Of a stretch of 10,665 nucleotides of DNA, positions 1 to 7,501 are shown piece by piece; the stretch's first letter is position 1, and every line of letters begins with the position of its first letter. Source of the DNA: Flavobacteriales bacterium UBA5871 (GTDB lineage Bacteria; Bacteroidota; Bacteroidia; Flavobacteriales_D; Crocinitomicaceae). A model generated the notes under the pieces. The model saw only the letters and a list, made by a program, of their open reading frames with translations, ran no database searches and was not told the origin of the DNA. A program made the translations under genes and the position numbers. The stretch spans positions 4,128-14,792 of the forward strand of contig DJFN01000235.1 in NCBI GenBank assembly GCA_002432085.1, written 5' to 3'.

Positions 1-716
1 GAAGCATAGATCTTTTTGATCGCTTCCTCGTCATCCGGCGAAACATTGGAGCTGCGGATCGCTTTATCGATCTGTGCATGCAGGTCTTTCTGGTCCTTGA
101 ACTGACGAATGTTCGGAGCTTTGAAATAAAACTTCTGCCCTTCCGCGATTGCCGAGCTTGCCACCAGCTCCGTAAGCTTGTTGCGGTAAGTGTGGTAGTT
201 CTTCCATAGCTTCATGCCTTTTCCGTTCGGCGCGGTGATGTCTTCTCCAACAAGAATGCGCATCGGCTCGTCGTATTTATCCATTCCCTGCACATTTTCC
301 AGTCGCATACGGATCGGACGCAGCGGATCGTTGGCAAATTTCTGCTGAATGATGCTTTCCTTGCTGCCAACCGAGCTGATGTCTTCTCCGCATTCTTTCA
401 GAATATCCAGTTTCAGCTGATCGATTTCCTTAATACGCTCACCGGTCATTTTATCGATCACACGGATCGTCGCCATGAGTTTTGCTGCTTTTTGCCGAAC
501 CTGCTGCTCATAGCCGTTTTCAGCCTGCTCGCGTACTTCGTTCAGTTTCTCGTCTCCGCGCAGGTGTTCGTTCTCGCTGGAGATCTGGATATTTTCCTCG
601 ATCGCTACGAAGGCGTCGAGAATAGCTTTCGACACGTTGAGTGCCAATAAGGCGGTCAGTACAAGGTACATCATACCGATCATCTTCTGTCTGGGGGTTT
701 CTTTTCCTCCTGCCAT
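1..716 (-). CDS. Second GldM-like T9SS motor protein (partial, C-terminus beyond the window)
   Basis: This is the N-terminal 238 codons of a GldM paralog, open to the left edge. It begins MAGGKETPRQKMIG and has one transmembrane helix at about residues 12-30, followed by the start of a periplasmic helical domain. Residues 1-44 are identical to the complete GldM at 3143-4882; afterwards the two diverge but keep blocks such as KLDILKECGE, PLRPIRM, KYDEPM and KKIYA. GldM proteins anchor in the inner membrane, pair through the N-terminal helix with GldL to form the T9SS motor, and reach across the periplasm to the GldK/GldN ring. Arg9, reported from memory as important in F. johnsoniae GldM, is present. 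The gene follows the gldN paralog after a 162-base gap with a strong hairpin, and no second gldL is visible. The start is fixed by alignment with GldM. The full length and whether the C-terminus is intact cannot be judged here. Confidence 0.93.
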   Translation of the reverse strand, partial: MAGGKETPRQKMIGMMYLVLTALLALNVSKAILDAFVAIEENIQISSENEHLRGDEKLNEVREQAENGYEQQVRQKAAKLMATIRVIDKMTGERIKEIDQLKLDILKECGEDISSVGSKESIIQQKFANDPLRPIRMRLENVQGMDKYDEPMRILVGEDITAPNGKGMKLWKNYHTYRNKLTELVASSAIAEGQKFYFKAPNIRQFKDQKDLHAQIDKAIRSSNVSPDDEEAIKKIYA

Positions 717-812
717 GATTTATGTTTTAGGTTTTCAGAGGAAATGCACCGTATTGAAATAGTAACCGCTACTTATTGAAATTTCGAAAATTCCTCCCTT
801 GGGAGTATTATG

Positions 813-851
813 AAGGGTGGCATCGACTACAAACTGAAGTCGGCCACCCTT
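813..851 (-). promoter_or_regulatory. Strong intergenic hairpin between the gldN paralog and second gldM
   Basis: A 9-bp perfect stem (813-821 with 843-851, AAGGGTGGC/GCCACCCTT) continues after a two-base bulge into a further 5-bp stem (824-828 with 838-842) around a 9-base loop. It starts 28 bases after the stop of the gldN paralog and 97 bases before the second gldM start. On the minus strand no T-run follows, so it is not a canonical intrinsic terminator. It may be an attenuator, a processing site or a 3'-end stabiliser that sets the ratio of the two genes. The structure is seen in the sequence; the role is inferred. Confidence 0.5.
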
Positions 852-878
852 GTTTGCTCAATGAAGGAGATAAACGTA

Positions 879-1871
879 TCAGAAATGCCACACGTCGTGT
901 TCGAATGTGCGAATCTCTTCGTTGATCTTTTCCGATTCCATCAGCGCATCGACGCCGGTACGATAGGATTCGACGGTACGATCAAACACGTTGCTTTCTT
1001 TGTAGATCATGCTGCTGAACCGGCGTTTCCAGAACAGATCGTCGAAGCTCATCCATTGTGCGTCGTTATCGGGATTGTAAACGAAGTAATTGTTGAGCAC
1101 ATACCGGCAATGCGGAAAGTAGAGCCAGAACAGCTCGCGCAGACCAATGATCTGTCCATTATCGTCGCGGTCGTAAATGACTGGTGCGATGCCAAGAATG
1201 CGTACATCCATCACCGATCGCTCTTTATCGAAGAACCAGTCTTCTTTCAGACGATACTGGACAATATCCTGTGAAAGATACCAGACCGTATCGCGCGGCG
1301 GATAAACGTAATCGATCGTTCCATCCGGATTGGTGATCGTTGAATCGAGTCCGTCATAGGTTGGCAATGGAATAATCGGTTGCGGTCCCAATTTGCCGAG
1401 GTAAGAGAACAGCACCTGGTTGTAGGCAGAATCGGTCGTGAAATTCATCCCGGCCTGTGGAACGATCGGGTACTTGAACTGATCCCCGTCTTTGAGCTGA
1501 AACTGGTAAGGATTGTAAGGAGAAAACACTGTCAGATCGCCTTGAAGAATGTGGTATTTCAAAATGCTCCACAGCGACCAGTGCGAGGAATTGAGTACCC
1601 AGTTGTTTTCGGAATCGTAGGTATCGAAGGGGTAATACATCGGGTGGTTGATCTTTTCCCGCAAATCGATCGAACGCCAGATGCGTTTGCTCCAGATCAC
1701 GTCTGCTTCCCGGACGTATTCGTAAGGAATCAGTCGTTTGGTCGGAATGTGCTCCTGGATGTACTGACCATCCACAATTCCAGGATAGGGAACGTTGATC
1801 GGTCCGCCGCTGATTTGTGCGAGCACTGTTCCGTTCAGGAAAGCAGCTGCACAGATGAATAATTGTTTCAT
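879..1871 (-). CDS. GldN paralog (GldO-like T9SS periplasmic ring component)
   Basis: This 330-residue protein is about 75-80% identical by eye to GldN at 2125-3123 and collinear along its whole length. It has a signal peptide (MKQLFICAAAFLNGTVLAQ, cleavage near VLA/Q) and shares blocks such as YIQEHIPTKR, REKINHPMY, FSPYNPYQFQLKDGDQFKYP, KEDWFFDKERSV and FEHDVWHF. GldN/PorN proteins bind lipoprotein GldK/PorK to form the ring beneath the outer membrane in the T9SS. F. johnsoniae has an adjacent, partly redundant gldN/gldO pair, so GldO-like is a fair label, but orthology to gldO is not shown. An in-frame ATG 30 bases upstream would put extra polar residues before the signal peptide, so I chose the ATG that aligns with GldN. 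The gene lies after the gldN terminator and probably belongs to a separate unit with the second gldM. I found no convincing promoter. Confidence 0.93.
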   Translation of the reverse strand: MKQLFICAAAFLNGTVLAQISGGPINVPYPGIVDGQYIQEHIPTKRLIPYEYVREADVIWSKRIWRSIDLREKINHPMYYPFDTYDSENNWVLNSSHWSLWSILKYHILQGDLTVFSPYNPYQFQLKDGDQFKYPIVPQAGMNFTTDSAYNQVLFSYLGKLGPQPIIPLPTYDGLDSTITNPDGTIDYVYPPRDTVWYLSQDIVQYRLKEDWFFDKERSVMDVRILGIAPVIYDRDDNGQIIGLRELFWLYFPHCRYVLNNYFVYNPDNDAQWMSFDDLFWKRRFSSMIYKESNVFDRTVESYRTGVDALMESEKINEEIRTFEHDVWHF

Positions 1872-1924
1872 TTGCTGTAGTTTAAAATTTCCTTGTCGCA
1901 AATCACGCTGACAGCAAATCCGGA
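1872..1924 (-). pseudogene. Relic of a gldM 3' end upstream of the gldN paralog
   Basis: Positions 1912-1924 match the 3' end of gldM (3166-3178) over 13 consecutive bases, with weaker similarity continuing towards the gene start. In the same frame the relic reads SGFAVSVICDKE, against SGFAACVIKVQ-stop in gldM. The match begins 53 bases before the gldN-paralog ATG, compared with 55 bases before the true gldN ATG, so the two regions are collinear. The stop codon of gldM is replaced by a sense codon in the relic. No ATG and no further similarity to gldM is visible upstream of about 1925, so this is a fossil left by duplication of the gldM-tail/gldN segment, not a functional gene. Confidence 0.65.
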
Positions 1925-2071
1925 ACGGATCACCGGAATGGTGCGGGTAGTATCCGGCTCAGACGATTTAGGTGGTATCTGATCGGAGCATGATGTTTAT
2001 AGAACGGGAATTTCAGTTCTTGTTACAGAAACCAGGGCTGTATTCAGGAAACATTGCAAACGGCAACAACT

Positions 2072-2103
2072 AAAAAACCCCGCAGCAATTAAGCCACGGG
2101 GTT
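2072..2103 (-). terminator. Intrinsic terminator after gldN
   Basis: On the minus strand a stem AACCCCG/CGGGGTT (7 perfect pairs, extended by two G-U and two G-C pairs to 11) closes a TTAATT loop and is followed by six T residues. It lies 21 bases after the gldN stop codon. It should end the gldK-gldL-gldM-gldN transcript and separate it from the gldN-paralog/second-gldM cluster. Confidence 0.88.
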
Positions 2104-2124
2104 CAACAAAGATTAAATCTTAGC

Positions 2125-3123
2125 TTAGAAATGCCATACATCGTGTTCAAACAGGCGGATTTCCTCGGTAATTTTCTCCGATTCCATCAGCGCGTCGACA
2201 CCTGTACGATATGATTCCACATTTCGGTCAAACACGTTGCTTTCCTTGTAGATCGTACTGTTGAACTGGCGTTTCCAGAACAAGTCGTCGAAACTCATCC
2301 ACTGTGCATCGTTATGCGTGTTGTAGACGAAATAGTTATTGAAAATGTAACGGCAGTGCGGGAAGTACAACCAGAACAATTCACGCAGACCAATAATCTG
2401 ACCTGTTTCGTCCTTGTCGTAGATTACCGGCGCAATCCCCAGGATACGAACATCCAGTACGGAACGCTCTTTATCGAAGAACCAGTCTTCTTTCAGGCGG
2501 TACTGTACAACGTCCTGTGAAAGGAACCACATGGTATCACGTGCCGGGTAAACGTATTCTGTTGTTCCATCCGGGAGATAGATCACAGAGTCTTCACCGT
2601 ACATGTTAGCCAGCGGCGTTGTAGCCTGCGCTCCGAGCTTCCCGAGGTAAGAGAACGCTACCTGGCGATAAGCCGAATCGGTTGCATAATTCTTTCCTGG
2701 CTCCGGCACTACAGGATATTTGAACTGGTCGCCATCCTTGAGCTGGAACTGGTACGGGTTGTATGGAGAGAACATCTTGAGGTCACCGATCAGAATGTGG
2801 TGCTTCATGATTGTCCACAAAGACCAGCGCGAAGCGTTGCGCACCCAGTTGTTTTCCGAATCGTAAGAATCGAACGGAAGGTACATCGGGTGATTGATCT
2901 TCTCGCGCATGTCGATCGTACGCCATACACGTTTGCTCCAGGTTACATCCGCTTCGCGAACGAACTCATAAGGGATCATCCGCTTGGTCGGGATATGCTC
3001 CTGGATGTAAACTCCATCAACTACTCCGTTGTACGGAACGTTAACAGGTCCACCGTTGATCTCCGGTTGTGCAAGCGCTACACCATTCAGGGCAACCGCC
3101 GCGCAGATTAGTAACCGTTTCAT
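2125..3123 (-). CDS. gldN: GldN/PorN, T9SS periplasmic ring component
   Basis: This 332-residue secreted protein has an N-terminal signal peptide (MKRLLICAAVALNGVALAQ, cleavage near ALA/Q). Its conserved body shows YIQEHIPTKR at about 40-48, FSPYNPYQFQLKDGDQFKYP at about 118-137, KEDWFFDKERSVLDVRILGI at about 211-230 and a C-terminal FEHDVWHF. In the T9SS, GldN (PorN in P. gingivalis) binds lipoprotein GldK and forms the large ring under the outer membrane that contacts GldM. It starts 19 bases after gldM and ends 21 bases before an intrinsic terminator, so it is the last gene of the core operon. I treat this copy as the primary gldN because it directly follows gldM, as in known loci. It differs most from its paralog at about residues 165-190. 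Confidence 0.96.
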   Translation of the reverse strand: MKRLLICAAVALNGVALAQPEINGGPVNVPYNGVVDGVYIQEHIPTKRMIPYEFVREADVTWSKRVWRTIDMREKINHPMYLPFDSYDSENNWVRNASRWSLWTIMKHHILIGDLKMFSPYNPYQFQLKDGDQFKYPVVPEPGKNYATDSAYRQVAFSYLGKLGAQATTPLANMYGEDSVIYLPDGTTEYVYPARDTMWFLSQDVVQYRLKEDWFFDKERSVLDVRILGIAPVIYDKDETGQIIGLRELFWLYFPHCRYIFNNYFVYNTHNDAQWMSFDDLFWKRQFNSTIYKESNVFDRNVESYRTGVDALMESEKITEEIRLFEHDVWHF

Positions 3124-3142
3124 TTTCTTTTGTTTTTTTCTC

Positions 3143-4882
3143 TTACTGTACTTTAATCACACAAGCAGCAAATCCGGAGTTCGGGCCTTTAAATTTACCT
3201 GAGATACTTACTGTATTTCCTGGCTTGGCCTGCTTGATCAAACTGATCGCTTCCGGTGACAAACGTGATCCTGAACCTTGAACGGTTCTTGGAGCTCCGG
3301 TTACGGATACTTCCCACTGTCCAACGTCGAACGTAGCTTTCAGTGGAATTTCCGGTGGATACTTCATGAACAGGCTTGTCATTGCTTTTACGGATGAAGA
3401 AGAAGCCGAAGAACCGCTCGACAGTGTACCGAGGTACAGCTGTGGTGGAGGAAGGTTCGATACACGGAACTTGAATACTCCGAGTGACTCTGTCTTCTTT
3501 GTTACATTGTTGCGACCCGAAATCGTGATAGATGCTTCACGACCTGTACCGGATACGCGACCGATGTACTGGTTCCCTGATTTGGTAAGGCTCACACCGT
3601 TACCGCTCAGTACTGTTTCATCATAACCTGAAGCTACACCTTCCACGATGTTGTTGTAACCGCGGTAGAGCATGTTCATTTCAGGCAGGGAAACCGTTCC
3701 CTGTGGCTTCATGATTTTAACTGTGTGTTCCCAGGTCTGAGTCTTAGGAATACCGGATTTGTTCAGAATGGTAATTGTACCTGACAATTTCAATTCAGAA
3801 CCGCTTCCTTTTGCAGTTACATAACCTTTACCTTCTTTCGTCTCACGCAGTGAACCACCGTTTACAGTCACGATAGGCTGCTTGTCGGAGTCGAATGCTG
3901 CCATGAGTACCTGGATCTCGACTTCCTCACCGCTGTTAGCGATAGAAGGACCGTAAGCCAATGGCATGATCTTGTTGAATGAGTACTCACCACCACCTAC
4001 ACGCTGACGGATCAGGGTAACAGCATCAGCACGAGCTGTCAGGATTTCTTTCTGCAAAGAAGAGAGGGAAGCCAGTGCTGCTACGGATGGAGAGTGGTCA
4101 AACGTACGTCCAATCCAGTGAACGTCTTTGATCTCACCTTCGTGCATGTCTGCATACTCTTGTTTTGTCAGGGAAGCGTAGATCTTTTTAACCATATCAC
4201 GCTCATCCATGATCACATCATTCATCGCTTTGTCCAGCTTTTTGGAGATCTCTTTCTGATCAGCTGTGTTGATGTTCGGATCTTTGAAGAAGTATTTTTT
4301 CTCATCCGTTGAAGCGGAAGATACTACGAGCTCGATCAGTTCCTTGCGGTAGCCGAGGTACGAATCCCACAGTTTTTTACCTTCACCTACAGGCTTCTTG
4401 ATATCGTCAGCGATACCCATCACCTTCATCGGCTCATCGTATTTGTCTTTACCGTCAACCTTCATCAGATCCATACGGATAGGACGAAGCGGGAATTTAG
4501 AGTCGAAAGGCGTCTTGATAATGAAGCCTTCACCTTTTTGATCGATATTCTCACCGCATTCCTTCAGGATATCAAGCTTCAGCTTGTCAATATACTGAAC
4601 CTGTTTTGCGGTCAATTCGTCAATCTTGTTGACAAACGTCATCAGACGTTGTGCTTTCTTTGCAACATCCGGCGTTGTTTTATCAGTCGCCACTGCTTGC
4701 AAGTCAGCCTTTTTTTCTTCACCACGTCCGAATTCATTCTGGTTAGCAACCTGAATGTTTTCTTCGATAGCAACGAATGCATCAAGGATAGCCTTGGACA
4801 CGTTAAGGGCGAGAAGTGCGGTCAGTACGAGGTACATCATACCGATCATCTTCTGCCTAGGGGTTTCTTTTCCTCCTGCCAT
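3143..4882 (-). CDS. gldM: GldM/PorM, T9SS motor and trans-periplasmic shaft protein
   Basis: This 579-residue protein begins with the characteristic MAGGKETPRQKMIG and a single transmembrane helix at about 12-30, followed by a large periplasmic part. In the family, the helix of a GldM dimer sits inside a GldL pentamer, the motor is driven by proton flow, and four periplasmic domains reach the GldK/GldN ring. The helical first domain (about 35-220) contains KLDILKECGENI and PLRPIRMDLM; the rest looks beta-rich. A Ser-rich stretch (488-497, SSGSSASSSS) probably links the last domains. From memory, F. johnsoniae GldM is about 513 residues, so this one is somewhat long. It lies 72 bases after gldL and 19 before gldN, consistent with cotranscription. 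The start is supported by the same N-terminus in the paralog at the left edge. Confidence 0.96.
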   Translation of the reverse strand: MAGGKETPRQKMIGMMYLVLTALLALNVSKAILDAFVAIEENIQVANQNEFGRGEEKKADLQAVATDKTTPDVAKKAQRLMTFVNKIDELTAKQVQYIDKLKLDILKECGENIDQKGEGFIIKTPFDSKFPLRPIRMDLMKVDGKDKYDEPMKVMGIADDIKKPVGEGKKLWDSYLGYRKELIELVVSSASTDEKKYFFKDPNINTADQKEISKKLDKAMNDVIMDERDMVKKIYASLTKQEYADMHEGEIKDVHWIGRTFDHSPSVAALASLSSLQKEILTARADAVTLIRQRVGGGEYSFNKIMPLAYGPSIANSGEEVEIQVLMAAFDSDKQPIVTVNGGSLRETKEGKGYVTAKGSGSELKLSGTITILNKSGIPKTQTWEHTVKIMKPQGTVSLPEMNMLYRGYNNIVEGVASGYDETVLSGNGVSLTKSGNQYIGRVSGTGREASITISGRNNVTKKTESLGVFKFRVSNLPPPQLYLGTLSSGSSASSSSVKAMTSLFMKYPPEIPLKATFDVGQWEVSVTGAPRTVQGSGSRLSPEAISLIKQAKPGNTVSISGKFKGPNSGFAACVIKVQ

Positions 4883-4954
4883 GATTACTTAATCTATTGG
4901 TTGGTTTACAATAAAGTTAAATTGTTCAATAACACTGCTTTTACCTGAAAGGTA

Positions 4955-5773
4955 TTAGCTACGTGTTATTGTCATAGCTTTCAGCATATTACCGTAAACA
5001 GCGTTCAGATCTGTCAGGTTTTTAGACAACATAGACATGTTCTCTTTGTACAGACGAGTATCTTCAGCTGAATCAGAGAGGTTTTTCATCATTTCAGTTA
5101 CCTGAGCCTGGAATTTCTCCGTAGCCTCGAGGTGAGCGGAAGATCCTTTCAATTGCAGCTCGTATACGTTGTTCAACGCAGCGAGGTTTTTAGAAACTTT
5201 CTGCATTTGCTCACCGAAGGACTCACCTTCCTGCGTATTGGATGTCATACCGGAAATAGATACGGAAGCGCGCTCGTAAGCCTCAGACAGGGAAGCTACT
5301 TTATCAGAAGCTGCCTGAAGAGAAGATACGTAAGAATCTGTAGCTGCTGCTGCAGAAGTTACACCTTTCAGCTGAGCTGCGTTTTCACCGAGTGCACGCA
5401 TACCGTCACCCAGACGCTCGAGGAGCTGACCGTCGATTTTAGCTTCTTCCAACATTTTGTCAAGCTGGTCAGTAATGCCTGAACCACCGCGACCGCCACG
5501 ACCGCCTGCTGCAGGCAATGCATCGTGATCAAGGTCATCACTGTGGCCCAATGCCAGTTCAGGATAGACAAGCTCCCAGTTTGGATCTTCGTGGATCGGT
5601 TCGAATGCCGAGAAGATGAAGATCAGTGCTTCAGTACTAAGACCTACGATAAGCATTTCAGATGCTCCCGGCCAGTGCTGAATTTTAAACAAAGCTCCAA
5701 CGATTACGACTGCCGCGCCAAAACCGTAGAGTTTCGCCATAAACTTTTTCCATCCTTTACTTCCTGGTTTCAT
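4955..5773 (-). CDS. gldL: GldL/PorL, inner-membrane T9SS motor protein
   Basis: This 272-residue protein has two N-terminal transmembrane helices (about 15-31 and 40-57) followed by a long cytoplasmic, largely helical tail. The connecting FKIQHWPGA and the second helix, STEALIFIFSAFEP with buried Glu48, are hallmarks of GldL. The corresponding membrane glutamate in F. johnsoniae is implicated in proton-driven rotation. A Gly/Arg-rich patch (about 90-99) separates the membrane part from the tail, which has heptad-like helical runs from about 100 to 270. GldL forms a pentamer around the GldM transmembrane helices. It is the only gldL seen here, although two gldM copies are present. It follows gldK by 63 bases and precedes gldM by 72, within the same probable operon. 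Confidence 0.96.
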   Translation of the reverse strand: MKPGSKGWKKFMAKLYGFGAAVVIVGALFKIQHWPGASEMLIVGLSTEALIFIFSAFEPIHEDPNWELVYPELALGHSDDLDHDALPAAGGRGGRGGSGITDQLDKMLEEAKIDGQLLERLGDGMRALGENAAQLKGVTSAAAATDSYVSSLQAASDKVASLSEAYERASVSISGMTSNTQEGESFGEQMQKVSKNLAALNNVYELQLKGSSAHLEATEKFQAQVTEMMKNLSDSAEDTRLYKENMSMLSKNLTDLNAVYGNMLKAMTITRS

Positions 5774-5836
5774 AGTTTTCTTGTTTTTTAGGTTTAACTA
5801 AGATTTTTGTTTGTATTTGATTGTTGTTGTTTATTC

Positions 5837-7381
5837 TTAGCGAAGTTGGATATCGCTACGAATTTCTTCACCGCCTTCTTTAGAGAAGTCACGTCCACCA
5901 CGACCGAGGTGTGTCGCCACATTCCGGAAGCCGATATACGATTTGGCAGTATCCTGGTACTCGTAGGTACGAGTAGAAGTTTGCAGATAGTAACCGATAT
6001 CTTTCCAGGAACCTCCGCGGATCACTTTACGCTTCATTGAAGGCGGATCCCAGTCCATGGCATCATAACGGTATTCAGTGTTGAGGTCATGTGAGAATTC
6101 GTACATCGACTCATCGTAGGCAGTTTCGCACCATTCGGCAACGTTACCGGACATACAGTAGAGTCCCCAACCGTTCGGGTTGTACGAGTAAGCTTTCACC
6201 GTGTGGAAACCACCGTCCTCGAAGTAACGACCGCGCATCGGTTTAAAGTTTCCAAGGAAACAGCCGGATTCGTTACGGATGTATGGACCTCCCCAAGGGT
6301 AAGCTGAGTTCGCCAGATCACCACGTGCTGCACGCTCCCACTCTGCCTCAGTAGGCAAACGGAAATCGTTGACAAACAGATCGCCCATTGCAAGCAACCA
6401 GTTGTTGAGCAGCTGTGTGCGCCATACGCTAAATGCTTTCGCCTGTACCCAGGTAACACCTACCACCGGGTAGTTGTCGTATGCCGGATGCCAGAAGTAC
6501 ATATTTGTCATCGGATCGTGGAACGAGTAGGTAAAGTCACGTACCCAGCAAAGTGTATCCGGGTAAACATTGATTTCTTCATCGATCACGAAACGCTGAC
6601 GGTTAGCATGTCCGCGGATTGCGTTGTTCTGTCCTTTTTTGTTGAAGTAGCCCATATCGAGGTCCTGCCCCTGCGGTTCTTCAGTGAACGGATGCGGAGG
6701 CGTGTTCAGCTCACGGTGCTCGTCAGAGACCTTGTTGCGCTGGTTATCGTATCCGTTTGGAACGATCTCGATACGTCCGCGACGAGCTGCCTCACGCAGA
6801 TCGATCCAGTAGTATTTGTAAATGAGCTTACGCGTATCGATCTCACGACGATTGTAGAAACGCTCCGGCTGCGGATAGTACATATCAGCCAGCAACGGAA
6901 CGATCTCCGGATCATTGTAGTCGAACTTGCGGTCCCAGTTCAGGGAGAACAGTGTACGGTTCAACGCACGGTCGGATGGATCGTATTCTACGAACTCCAG
7001 CGATCCCTCGTCGAAATACATGTCTTCGTAGTTGATGTAACGCTCCGCGTCATCATCTTCCGCTGCACCTGCATAAATACGCTCGCGTGCCATCGAGTCC
7101 TGGACCCAATACACAAACTGACGGTATTCGTTGTTGGTGATTTCCGTCTGGTCCATATAGAATGCCTGCACGGAAACCGTTTTCGCACGCGTCTGATGCA
7201 GGAAGGGAACATCCTGATCATTTTCTCCCATATTGTATGAACCTGATGGAATGTACACCATTCCCAGAGGAATCTCCGGATGGTACACACGGCGGCCCAT
7301 TACACCGGTCAGGTGTCCGCTACGCTGCGAACAACCAATAAGAAATGGACCTATTAAACAGATTAACAACAGTTTTTTCAT
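5837..7381 (-). CDS. gldK: GldK/PorK, T9SS ring lipoprotein with FGE-sulfatase fold
   Basis: This 514-residue lipoprotein has the signal MKKLLLICLIGPFLIGC with lipobox LIGC (lipidated Cys17). The rest is a formylglycine-generating-enzyme (FGE/SUMF1) fold: IPSGSYNMG at about 44-52, FRLPTEAEWERAARG at about 340-354, SGNVAEWCE at about 408-416, IRGGSWKD at about 454-461 and GFRN near 484. In true FGE enzymes the catalytic cysteines follow the RGGS motif. Here that stretch reads KDIGYYLQTSTR with no cysteine, so the domain is structural, as in other GldK/PorK proteins. GldK is anchored in the inner leaflet of the outer membrane and forms the ring with GldN. It is the first gene of the gldKLMN run, 114 bases after porP. 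Confidence 0.96.
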   Translation of the reverse strand: MKKLLLICLIGPFLIGCSQRSGHLTGVMGRRVYHPEIPLGMVYIPSGSYNMGENDQDVPFLHQTRAKTVSVQAFYMDQTEITNNEYRQFVYWVQDSMARERIYAGAAEDDDAERYINYEDMYFDEGSLEFVEYDPSDRALNRTLFSLNWDRKFDYNDPEIVPLLADMYYPQPERFYNRREIDTRKLIYKYYWIDLREAARRGRIEIVPNGYDNQRNKVSDEHRELNTPPHPFTEEPQGQDLDMGYFNKKGQNNAIRGHANRQRFVIDEEINVYPDTLCWVRDFTYSFHDPMTNMYFWHPAYDNYPVVGVTWVQAKAFSVWRTQLLNNWLLAMGDLFVNDFRLPTEAEWERAARGDLANSAYPWGGPYIRNESGCFLGNFKPMRGRYFEDGGFHTVKAYSYNPNGWGLYCMSGNVAEWCETAYDESMYEFSHDLNTEYRYDAMDWDPPSMKRKVIRGGSWKDIGYYLQTSTRTYEYQDTAKSYIGFRNVATHLGRGGRDFSKEGGEEIRSDIQLR

Positions 7382-7470
7382 TCTCGTTCAATTTTACAAC
7401 TCCGGATCTATCATCAACGTTTCTACAGGTCAATTTGAAGGATATAACGGCGTTGTTCAAAAAATGGTTA

Positions 7471-7501
7471 CAAAGATTTTTGTTTTTTTTTGAATTTACA
7501 A
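7471..7501 (-). promoter_or_regulatory. Candidate promoter for the gldKLMN run
   Basis: On the minus strand TTG (7501-7499) is followed after 20 bases by AATCTTTG (7478-7471), a one-mismatch match to the Bacteroidota -7 element TAnnTTTG at normal spacing. It overlaps the last codons of porP and lies about 90 bases before the gldK start. It would allow gldKLMN expression independent of porP. Such short AT-rich matches arise by chance, so this is only a candidate. Confidence 0.3.

Noticed and set aside
810..1862. Plus-strand open frames of 154 and 160 codons
   Set aside because: Both are antisense to the well-supported gldN paralog and mirror frames found opposite gldN; no independent coding evidence.
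1872..1901. Upstream ATG extending the gldN paralog by 10 residues
   Set aside because: The extension would put polar residues before the signal peptide and falls in the gldM relic; the downstream ATG aligns exactly with GldN.
1868..2010. Open minus-strand frame ending in an ATGA overlap with the gldN paralog start
   Set aside because: It has no ATG start, and only its last part resembles GldM; better explained as a duplication fossil than a translated gene.
6000..6060. FGE-type sulfatase-activating enzyme activity in the gldK product
   Set aside because: The cysteines expected after RGGS are absent, and lipobox, length and neighbours identify it as structural GldK.
6488..7240. Long open frame of 250 codons on the plus strand
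   Set aside because: It lies entirely antisense to gldK, has no recognisable domain, and reflects the codon pattern of gldK on the opposite strand.
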